This document shows, one piece after another, positions 18,820 to 26,112 of a DNA stretch of 64,000 nt (its first letter is position 1; each line of letters begins with the position of its first letter). The stretch comes from Chitinophagaceae bacterium (lineage in GTDB: Bacteria > Bacteroidota > Bacteroidia > Chitinophagales > Chitinophagaceae). The translations under genes were made by a program, and so were the position numbers. Under the pieces are notes generated by a model. The model did no database searches. It was not told the DNA's origin and was given only the letters and a program-made list of their open reading frames with translations. The stretch lies in assembly GCA_016720585.1 (NCBI GenBank), contig JADKKH010000006.1:124001-188000 (forward strand), in the 5' to 3' direction.

Positions 18820-19764
18820 TCAATCAACCGAAAAATAATTTGCACTCTGGTACAATCCCGTTTTTTCTTTCAATATCTGCATCAGCACATCATTGGCCAG
18901 GCTGCTGGCACCAAAACGAAACCATTGGTTAGTCAACCAGTCTTCCCCCAGCACTTCTTTTACCATTACCAGGTAATGCAACGCCAGTTTTGATTTAGAA
19001 ATGCCTCCCGCTGGCTTCATACCGATCATCTTTCCGGTTTTATAATAAAAATCCCGGATCGCTTCCAGCATAACCAATGTTACAGGCATAGTGGCTGCCG
19101 GAGAAATTTTTCCGGTAGACGTTTTGATAAAATCTGCACCGGCCAGCATGGCAATATCACTGGCTCTCCTGACTTTATCAAAAGTACCGAGTTCGCCTGT
19201 CTCAAGTATAACTTTCAGTCTTGCTTTTCCACAGGCTTCTTTGATACAGGCGATTTCATCAAACACAAAATTGTATTCACCGGCATGAAATTTTCCCCGG
19301 CTGATAACCATATCCACTTCATCAGCCCCTTCATTCACAGCATATTTTGTGTCTCTTATTTTTATATCTCTCGGTGCTTGTCCGCTGGGGAATGCGGTAG
19401 CCACCGAAGCTACTTTTATTCCGGAATTGCCCAGGGCCTTTTTCGCCACTTTTACCATGGATGGGTACACACAAATAGCAGCAACTGAGGGAATGGCCCC
19501 CTCCGAATCCCCCGCAAGGGGCGTGTATGCATCATGGGGATGCATGGCTTTGTAACAAAGCTGTTTTACTTTACCATCCGTATCTTTTCCTTCCAGCGTT
19601 GTCAGGTCTATCATATTCAATACGAGCTTCAGACCATTCATCTTGGATTCTTTCTTGATACTTCTCTTTGTAAAACGGGAAGCCCTTTCTTCCACACCCA
19701 CCTGGTCTATATGGGGAGAAAGAGTAAAGTCCGGGATCATTTGGTCCGATTTGGCAATCGCCAT
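18820..19764 (-). CDS. deoC: Deoxyribose-phosphate aldolase
   Basis: The 314-residue DERA has the Schiff-base lysine in GADFIKTSTGK and the second active-site lysine in GMKPAGGI. It also has VCVYPSMV-type (ICVYPSMVKVAKKAL) and VATAFPSGQ segments typical of the longer DeoC subgroup. It cleaves 2-deoxyribose-5-phosphate to glyceraldehyde-3-phosphate and acetaldehyde in the cytoplasm. The downstream aldehyde dehydrogenases fit as acetaldehyde oxidisers. I choose the ATG at 19764; the longer frame (from 19788) runs into a perfect -7 promoter element. Confidence 0.94.
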   Translation of the reverse strand: MAIAKSDQMIPDFTLSPHIDQVGVEERASRFTKRSIKKESKMNGLKLVLNMIDLTTLEGKDTDGKVKQLCYKAMHPHDAYTPLAGDSEGAIPSVAAICVYPSMVKVAKKALGNSGIKVASVATAFPSGQAPRDIKIRDTKYAVNEGADEVDMVISRGKFHAGEYNFVFDEIACIKEACGKARLKVILETGELGTFDKVRRASDIAMLAGADFIKTSTGKISPAATMPVTLVMLEAIRDFYYKTGKMIGMKPAGGISKSKLALHYLVMVKEVLGEDWLTNQWFRFGASSLANDVLMQILKEKTGLYQSANYFSVD

Positions 19765-19785
19765 ATAGCATAAATTAAGGGAAGT

Positions 19786-19793
19786 CAAAGGTA
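19786..19793 (-). promoter_or_regulatory. deoC promoter -7 element
   Basis: The minus strand reads TACCTTTG, an exact TAnnTTTG match, 21 nt before the deoC ATG at 19764. It implies a leader of roughly 15 nt. Confidence 0.6.
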
Positions 19794-19910
19794 GCCAAAC
19801 TTTATGGTACCAGATAGTGCTTTCCAGTATTGAAAATACACCTCAAACCCCCGCTTTTACCTCTCAAATAGTCGTCATTTTTCTTTGCATTAATTACTTT
19901 AAATTCGGCA

Positions 19911-19926
19911 CCCGGTAGTTATCGGG
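19911..19926. repeat. Imperfect copy of the CCCGATA-TATCGGG palindrome
   Basis: CCCGGTAGTTATCGGG differs from a perfect palindrome by one transition in an arm plus the central bases. It sits in the promoter gap between deoC and the amidohydrolase gene. Confidence 0.55.
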
Positions 19927-19982
19927 ACAGTACTCCGAAAGTATTATTCAAAAAAATCATCTAACAAATAAAATAAACGATA

Positions 19983-22900
19983 ATGAGAAAAAACCATCTC
20001 TTTTTTAAATCCGATACCTATCGGATGGTTTTTGTATTCGTCTTTCTGCACGTTGCATCAGTTATTCAGGCGCAGGTTACCTTCCCGGAAAACGGAGTGG
20101 CCGATCCACGACATGGTCATTATGCCTTTACGAATGCTACAGTTGTAAAAGATGCGGCAACAACCTTAACCAATGCCACCCTGATAATTAAAGACGGCCG
20201 GATCACCGCCGTCGGTACCGGTCTTAAAGTGCCTGCCGGTGCAGTAGAAGTCGATTGCAAGGGTAAGTTCATCTATCCCTCCTTTATTGACATCTATGCC
20301 GATTATGGAATAGCAACAACCCAAAGAACGGCGGGTGCGGGCGGTGGATTTAATTTCGCCCAACAGTCACAGTTAGAAACAGCTACCAAAGGGGCCTATG
20401 GCTGGAACCAGGCTATTAAGAGTGATGCTGAAGCTTACAAAGTATTTACAGTAGATGATGCAAAAGCCAAACCACTGCGTGAAGCCGGGTTTGGTACAGT
20501 GCTTTCACATGTACGCGACGGAATTGCCCGTGGTACCGGAACTGTGGTCACCCTGGCAAACGAAAAAGAGAATCTAGTTATGCTTAAAGAAAAAGCATCG
20601 GCGCATTATTCTTTTATAAAAGGGAGTTCTACCCAAAGCTATCCCAGTTCTATGATGGGCATGATCGCCTTATTACGTCAGTCCTACCTGGATGCACAAT
20701 GGTATAAAAACAAACCAGCACTGGAGGGCATCAATCTCAGCCTGCAGGCATGGAATGATGTGCAGGGCCTGCCACAGATTTTTGATGCCAACGACAAATG
20801 GAATGATTTACGTGCAGATAAAATCGGCGACGAGTTTGGGATACAGTATATTATTAAAGCTGGTCAGAATGAATACCAGCGGATAAAAGAAATGAAAGCT
20901 ACGAATGCCACATTCATTCTTCCGCTCAACTTTCCACAGGCACAGGATGTGGAAGATCCCGCCGATGCCCGTTTTGTTTCTGTAAATGACATGAAACATT
21001 GGGAACTGGCACCCACCAGTGCGGCAGCATTTGAAAAAGCCGGTATTCCTTTTTGTCTGACTACTGCTGATTTAAGAAATGTAAATCTTTTCTGGACCAG
21101 TCTTCGCAAAGCGATGGAATATGGCCTGAGCGAAAATAAAACCCTGGAGGCGTTAACAAAAACGCCCGCCACTGTTTTAGGTATTTACGATAAAGTTGGA
21201 AGTCTGGATGCCGGTAAGCTGGCCAACTTCTTAATCACCAGCGGCCCTATTTTTTATGAAAAGACTACGATCTATTACAACTGGGTACAGGGGATCAGGT
21301 ACAATGTAAAAGATGATTCAAATATTGCGGGTACCTATGCTCTTACCATCAAATCATCGAGCGGTGCTGAAAATTATACACTGGATGTAAAAAACAGTAG
21401 TTCACTTACCATGTTTGGAAAAGATACGTTGAATACAAAATTCAGTTTTGATGGAAAGATGATAAAGCTGAGCTATGCTGCGATGACCCGAAGACAAAGA
21501 CCTGCACTGCCAACCGACTCTACTCAAAGAAGACCGGGTGGTTTTCCTGGAGGTTTTCCGGGTGGGACGGGTAATCAAACTCAAAGTTTACCGGCAAGTG
21601 CTACCCGCCTGAGTGGCGTAAGCAACGGAATGGAATGGAACGGAACAGGTCTCGATTCGGCTGGAAATGCATTGACCTGGACAGCAACTTTTACGAAATC
21701 TGCAGAAGTAAAAACAGACAGTGTAAAGAAAAAGGAAATGCCGGTGGTGGGTAAAGTGGTTTATCCATTTGAACCTTTTGGTTGGGAAGAGGACCAGGGG
21801 CCAAAACAGGAAACCCTTCTGATAAAAAATGCAACGGTATGGACCAGTGAGAAAGAAGGGGTTTTGCAAAATACCGATGTGCTGATCAGGAACGGAAAGA
21901 TTGCAGCGATTGGTAAAAATATTTCTGAACCAACGGCAAGAGTGATTGACGGAACAGGTAAACATGTATCACCCGGCATTATTGATGAACACTCACATAT
22001 TGCTGCAGCATCCATTAATGAAGGCGGGCAAAGTGTTACATCCGAAGTTCGTATTGCAGATAATTTAAATCCGGATGATATAAATATTTACCGGCAATTG
22101 AGCGGCGGGGTGACTACGTCCCATATCCTGCATGGTTCTGCGAATGTTATAGGCGGGCAGACCCAGCTCATCAAACTACGCTGGGGTGCCAATGCGGAGG
22201 ATTTGAAATTTAAGGACTGGATGGGACAGATAAAATTTGCATTGGGTGAGAACGTAAAGCGATCCACCTCTTCTATCAGTAATTTTTCTAATAATAACCG
22301 ATACCCGGATACCCGTATGGGCGTAGAGCAGGTGCTGATGGATGCATTTACCCGGGCAAAGGATTATAAGAAAATATGGGATCTGTATAATTCTGCGAAA
22401 GACAAAAAACTTTTGATAGCCCCCCGTCGCGACCTGGAGCTGGATGCGTTGGTTGAAGTGTTGGATAAAAAAAGATTTATTACCTGTCATTCGTATGTGC
22501 AGAGCGAAATTAATGGGGCCATGGAAGTTGCCAACCGGATGGGTTATACGGTGAATACATTCACACATATACTGGAAGGATATAAAGTGGCCGATAAAAT
22601 GCTCAAGCATGGTTCTTTTGCTTCTACATTTTCTGACTGGTGGGCGTATAAAATGGAAGTGGAAGATGCCATTCCTTATAATGCGGCGATCATGCAGAAA
22701 GTTGGATTGACGGTTGCCATTAATAGCGATGATGCAGAAATGGCCCGACGTTTAAACCAGGAAGCCGGCAAAATTGTGAAGTATGGCGGTGTAACAGAAG
22801 AAGAGGCTTTAAAGATGGTTACACTTAACCCCGCGAAGATGCTTCATGTGGATGACCGGGTAGGAAGCCTTAAAATAGGCAAGGATGGGGATGTGGTGGT

Positions 22901-23171
22901 GTGGACGGATAATCCATTGAGCATATATGCAAAATCTTTATACACTATTGTAGATGGTATCATTTATTTTGACCGGCAGAAAGATGAACAGTTGCAGAAA
23001 CAGGTAGATGCGGAAAGAGCCAGGCTGGTTAAAAAATTAAATGGAGAAAAAAGAAGCGGAGCTCCAACCATTCCGGCTCAGCCAAGTTACCAGATCATGC
23101 ATACCTGCAGTGACCATGGTCACAATCATGGCTTGCTGGTTATTGATACTGATGATACTTCTAACGATTAA
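19983..23171 (+). CDS. Exported two-domain amidohydrolase
   Basis: This 1062-residue protein has an N-terminal signal peptide (hydrophobic about 15-30, cleavage near IQAQ). Two amidohydrolase-superfamily halves follow. In the first (about 50-430) the metal HxH position reads PSFIDIYADYG and is lost. In the second (from about 610) the site is present as GIIDEHSHIAA (near 668). It is followed by SGGVTTSHILHGSANVIGGQ, ITCHSYVQSE, FTHILEGYKVA and NSDDAEMARR, so this half should be active. A low-complexity Gly/Phe/Pro linker lies near 520 and a His-rich tail (CSDHGHNHG) ends the protein. The superfamily hydrolyses cyclic amides, dipeptides and related bonds; the substrate is unknown. The next amidohydrolase gene follows after 10 bp. 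Confidence 0.85.
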   Translation: MRKNHLFFKSDTYRMVFVFVFLHVASVIQAQVTFPENGVADPRHGHYAFTNATVVKDAATTLTNATLIIKDGRITAVGTGLKVPAGAVEVDCKGKFIYPSFIDIYADYGIATTQRTAGAGGGFNFAQQSQLETATKGAYGWNQAIKSDAEAYKVFTVDDAKAKPLREAGFGTVLSHVRDGIARGTGTVVTLANEKENLVMLKEKASAHYSFIKGSSTQSYPSSMMGMIALLRQSYLDAQWYKNKPALEGINLSLQAWNDVQGLPQIFDANDKWNDLRADKIGDEFGIQYIIKAGQNEYQRIKEMKATNATFILPLNFPQAQDVEDPADARFVSVNDMKHWELAPTSAAAFEKAGIPFCLTTADLRNVNLFWTSLRKAMEYGLSENKTLEALTKTPATVLGIYDKVGSLDAGKLANFLITSGPIFYEKTTIYYNWVQGIRYNVKDDSNIAGTYALTIKSSSGAENYTLDVKNSSSLTMFGKDTLNTKFSFDGKMIKLSYAAMTRRQRPALPTDSTQRRPGGFPGGFPGGTGNQTQSLPASATRLSGVSNGMEWNGTGLDSAGNALTWTATFTKSAEVKTDSVKKKEMPVVGKVVYPFEPFGWEEDQGPKQETLLIKNATVWTSEKEGVLQNTDVLIRNGKIAAIGKNISEPTARVIDGTGKHVSPGIIDEHSHIAAASINEGGQSVTSEVRIADNLNPDDINIYRQLSGGVTTSHILHGSANVIGGQTQLIKLRWGANAEDLKFKDWMGQIKFALGENVKRSTSSISNFSNNNRYPDTRMGVEQVLMDAFTRAKDYKKIWDLYNSAKDKKLLIAPRRDLELDALVEVLDKKRFITCHSYVQSEINGAMEVANRMGYTVNTFTHILEGYKVADKMLKHGSFASTFSDWWAYKMEVEDAIPYNAAIMQKVGLTVAINSDDAEMARRLNQEAGKIVKYGGVTEEEALKMVTLNPAKMLHVDDRVGSLKIGKDGDVVVWTDNPLSIYAKSLYTIVDGIIYFDRQKDEQLQKQVDAERARLVKKLNGEKRSGAPTIPAQPSYQIMHTCSDHGHNHGLLVIDTDDTSND
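20009..20026. repeat. ATCCGATA-TATCGGAT palindrome inside a coding region
   Basis: Arms ATCCGATA and TATCGGAT flank a central CC. The unit lies within the signal-peptide region of the amidohydrolase and is translated (residues KSDTYRMV), so this repeat copy was accommodated in frame. Confidence 0.55.
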
Positions 23172-23181
23172 AAAAACAGAA

Positions 23182-24504
23182 ATGAAAAAAATATTTTTAG
23201 TTATATCCAGTTTTATTTTGCTGAAGGCCCAGGCACAGGAAACGATTTTACCGGTTCCATCACAGTCGCAAACCATCGTTCTTTATAATGGAACGCTTCA
23301 TAAAGGGAATGGCGAAGTAATTACTAATGCCGTAGTGATCATGGAGAAAGGGAAAATTACTTATGCGGGCCCGATGGTGGCTTCTGATTTTAAGGATGCA
23401 AAGATTATTGATGTAGCGGGGAAACATATTTATCCGGGACTTATTCTGCCCACCAGTAACCTGGGACTGGTGGGTATCTCTGCTGTGAGAGCTTCCAGTG
23501 ATGTACAGGAGATCGGGGAATTTAATCCCAATGTTCGCAGCATAGTGGCTTACAATACTGATTCAAAAGTAATCAACACCTTACGATCCAATGGAATTTT
23601 GCTGGCTAATATTGTCCCGCAGGGTAGTTTGCTGGCGGGATCGTCCTCAGTGGTGCAATTAGATGCCTGGAACTGGGAAGATGCAGCATATAAAACCGAT
23701 GCGGGAATGCATTTGTATATGCCCTCTATGATGGCTCAAGCAAGAGGCCGGTTTGGCGGATTTGGTGGAGGAGGAACGCAGACACCCAGTACCGATCCAG
23801 TAAAAGAAGCATTGGAAAAAGTGGAAGGCATCAAAGGATTTTTCCGTATGGCAAAAGCCTATCTCAACGAAACCTCTCATGAAGAAACCAATCTGAAGTT
23901 TGAAGCAACCAAAGGTCTTTATAATAAAACCCAGAAATTATATGTGCATGCCAATACAGTAAAGCAAATGCTGGTGGCACTCGATTTTGTAAAAGAATTT
24001 GGGTTTGACCTCGTGATTGTTGGGGGCAGTGACAGTTACCAGGTGGCCGACCTGCTGAAGCAAAATAATGTGTCGGTTATTTTGAACCAGCCGCACAGTC
24101 TGCCAACGGCAGAAGATGATGATGTGGACCAGCCGTATAAAACAGCAGCCGCTTTGCAGAAAGCGGGCGTAAATTTTGCGATTTCTGATGATGATGCACA
24201 GACCCGGGGCAGGAACCTTGCTTTCAATGCAGGAACGGCCGTAACTTATGGCTTGACCAAAGAAGAGGCACTGGCTGCTATAACATTGAATGCTGCAAAA
24301 ATTATGGGTGTAGCGGATAAAACCGGAAGTATTGAAGCAGGGAAAGATGCCAATATTATAGTGAGTGACGGGGATATTTTAGATATGAGGACCAGCAATG
24401 TTACCGATGCTTTTATCCAGGGACGTAAAATTGACCTCAATGATAAACATAAACAACTCTACGAAAAATATCAGCAGAAATACAATTTGAAGAAAGGGTT
24501 TTAG
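23182..24504 (+). CDS. Exported amidohydrolase-fold protein lacking the HxH metal site
   Basis: The 440-residue product begins at the ATG at 23182, the first codon of a clear signal peptide (MKKIFLVISSFILLKAQAQ). The fold is an amidohydrolase with the usual N-terminal beta part (VLYNGTLHKGNGEVITNAVV). The HxH strand reads KHIYPGLILPTSNLG, with no histidines. The C-terminal half keeps the family look (NFAISDDDAQTRGRNLAF, ITLNAAKIMGVADKTGSIE). It is probably a non-catalytic or altered partner of the larger amidohydrolase encoded 10 bp upstream, with which it forms an operon. Confidence 0.82.
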   Translation: MKKIFLVISSFILLKAQAQETILPVPSQSQTIVLYNGTLHKGNGEVITNAVVIMEKGKITYAGPMVASDFKDAKIIDVAGKHIYPGLILPTSNLGLVGISAVRASSDVQEIGEFNPNVRSIVAYNTDSKVINTLRSNGILLANIVPQGSLLAGSSSVVQLDAWNWEDAAYKTDAGMHLYMPSMMAQARGRFGGFGGGGTQTPSTDPVKEALEKVEGIKGFFRMAKAYLNETSHEETNLKFEATKGLYNKTQKLYVHANTVKQMLVALDFVKEFGFDLVIVGGSDSYQVADLLKQNNVSVILNQPHSLPTAEDDDVDQPYKTAAALQKAGVNFAISDDDAQTRGRNLAFNAGTAVTYGLTKEEALAAITLNAAKIMGVADKTGSIEAGKDANIIVSDGDILDMRTSNVTDAFIQGRKIDLNDKHKQLYEKYQQKYNLKKGF

Positions 24505-24526
24505 GATAAACTATTTATATAGTAGA

Positions 24527-24558
24527 CCGGGCAATCGAATAATTGCCCGGTTTTTTTT
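24527..24558 (+). terminator. Rho-independent terminator of the amidohydrolase operon
   Basis: CCGGGCAAT (24527-24535) pairs with ATTGCCCGG (24542-24550) around a 6-nt loop, followed by eight T residues. Confidence 0.92.
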
Positions 24559-24567
24559 GCTATAAAT

Positions 24568-25416
24568 TTAATGTTCCTCTTTGTGATCCTCATGACCGTT
24601 AGCATCATCTCCTTCAATTACTTTGCCGCAATGCGGACAGGTATGTGAACCTCTTTTCCGGGTATTTCTGAATTCTTCCAGGAAACCGGCAGTAATAATT
24701 CCCGCAGGCAGGGCAAAGAAAGCTACTCCGCTAAGCATGATGACACTTGCCATAATTCTTCCGATGTCAGTTACCGGAAACATATCGCCATACCCGGTTG
24801 TGGTGAGGGTAACCACAGACCACCAGATGGTTGCCGGGATACTTGTAAATAAACTGCCCGGTGTCAGGTGTTCAGCAAAATACATGATACAGGAAGAAAT
24901 AATAACCAGGAAAATGGCCAGAATAAAACTCAATCCCAGTTCATTCTTTCTTTTTTTGAAAATATTGGTAATCATGTGGGCCGATTTCATGTAGGCTGTT
25001 AGCCTGAACAGCCGGAGAAATCGCAGGAGTCGGAGCATCCGGAGAATCCTTAAATCAAGACCAATGATCGCATGCATGTATGAAGGAAGAATGGCGATCA
25101 GATCAATCAGTGCTGATGGGGATGCTATATATTTAAGGCGACCCCAAAATTGGTGTTTGTATTTTTCTTCATGATTACTGCTCCATACCCGCAGTACATA
25201 TTCAACTGTAAAGATTATAACAGAGACCAGATCGAAATTATCAAAAAAATCTTTGTATTTATGATATATTGGCTGTACGGTTTCCAGCATCACGGCAATC
25301 ACGTTCAGAATAATTAATGTAATGATGAAAACATTTATGACTTTGTCCCAATGCTTATCACCTACAATTTCAGGATGGAGCAATCCGTGAACCTTTTTTT
25401 TGGTGGCATGGTACAT
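24568..25416 (-). CDS. Voltage-gated-like potassium channel (six-helix ion transporter)
   Basis: The 282-residue membrane protein has S1-S4 helices, with an arginine-rich S4 (ILRMLRLLRFLRLFRLTAY, near 125-143). The pore loop carries the K+ selectivity filter TTTGYGD, and S6 is MASVIMLSGVAFFALPAGII. These mark a Kv/KvAP-type channel in the inner membrane. An unusual cytoplasmic tail carries a CPHCG half zinc-knuckle followed by an acidic/His-rich end (HEDHKEEH), possibly a metal-binding regulatory site. It is monocistronic, with terminators on both sides. Confidence 0.92.
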   Translation of the reverse strand: MYHATKKKVHGLLHPEIVGDKHWDKVINVFIITLIILNVIAVMLETVQPIYHKYKDFFDNFDLVSVIIFTVEYVLRVWSSNHEEKYKHQFWGRLKYIASPSALIDLIAILPSYMHAIIGLDLRILRMLRLLRFLRLFRLTAYMKSAHMITNIFKKRKNELGLSFILAIFLVIISSCIMYFAEHLTPGSLFTSIPATIWWSVVTLTTTGYGDMFPVTDIGRIMASVIMLSGVAFFALPAGIITAGFLEEFRNTRKRGSHTCPHCGKVIEGDDANGHEDHKEEH

Positions 25417-25454
25417 CTGGGTAAAAGTTTTGGTAAGTCTAAAGTTAGAAAATA

Positions 25455-25487
25455 AAAATCCCTCCTGTTCAAAACCGGAGGGATTTT
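25455..25487. terminator. Rho-independent terminator
   Basis: AAAATCCCTCC (25455-25465) pairs with GGAGGGATTTT (25477-25487). It lies downstream of the minus-strand lipoprotein gene and upstream of the channel gene, so it isolates the two. Confidence 0.85.
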
Positions 25488-25508
25488 ATAAAGAAACTAA
25501 AACAAATA

Positions 25509-25898
25509 TTATTTAGTTGCGGGCATCATATCTTTTGTTATTGAAAGTACCCATTCAGCCCATTTTTGTGCTTCTTCAGGGTTTGCAGCCAGTTTCGTAC
25601 CAATTTCAGCTGACCGGGTTGTCCAATCCTGCATTCCTTTGGCAAGTTCTGTCAATTTAGCCGGATCTGACATGCCCGCTTTGTATTGTGCAATAAAAGC
25701 ACCGTAGTCATTAGCAAATTTTTGAATTTCAGGATCTGAAAATGTCGGAACACCGGAAACAGGGGTTGTTGCTTCAGTGGTAGTCGTGGTTGTGGTCGTA
25801 GTTGTGGTTGTCTCTTCTGGTTTTTTCTCATCTTTCTTTTTGTCTTTACAAGATGTCATTACACCAACAAGAGCCAATACGGCAAACAATTTTTTCAT
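25509..25898 (-). CDS. Small poly-threonine lipoprotein, unknown function
   Basis: The 129-residue product has a signal peptide ending in a lipobox-like VMTSC (Cys near 17). A charged KKKDEKKPEE linker follows, then a run of 12 threonines encoded by mixed ACN codons, then an approximately 75-residue helical domain (FSDPEIQKFANDYGAFIAQY, ending in a WAEWVLSITKDMM helix). Anchoring to a membrane through the Cys is inferred. The Thr run is likely a flexible spacer and a candidate for length variation. A perfect -7 element lies 33 nt upstream. Confidence 0.7.
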   Translation of the reverse strand: MKKLFAVLALVGVMTSCKDKKKDEKKPEETTTTTTTTTTTTEATTPVSGVPTFSDPEIQKFANDYGAFIAQYKAGMSDPAKLTELAKGMQDWTTRSAEIGTKLAANPEEAQKWAEWVLSITKDMMPATK

Positions 25899-25931
25899 GA
25901 TTTTTGATTTTAGGTTTTTTAATTATGGAGT

Positions 25932-25940
25932 GCAAACCTA
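25932..25940 (-). promoter_or_regulatory. -7 element of the poly-Thr lipoprotein gene
   Basis: The minus strand reads TAGGTTTGC, an exact TAnnTTTGC match, 33 nt before the ATG. Confidence 0.6.
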
Positions 25941-26006
25941 TAGTTTATTTTTAAAATATTTTATGATTTTGTCAATTGGTTTTACAAAGCCGTTAATTGG
26001 TATAAA

Positions 26007-26039
26007 AAAAGCGATAATTACTAAGTAAATATCGCTTTT
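26007..26039 (-). terminator. secA terminator
   Basis: AAAAGCGATA (26007-26016) pairs with TATCGCTTTT (26030-26039). Read in the secA direction, the hairpin is followed by a T-run (A7 on the plus strand). Confidence 0.8.
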
Positions 26040-26112
26040 CAAAAATCGTAACTTCCTTATTTTAGCCTCTTTACACTGGCATCGTTTCTATCATTTCAAA
26101 AGGAAAAGTTCA

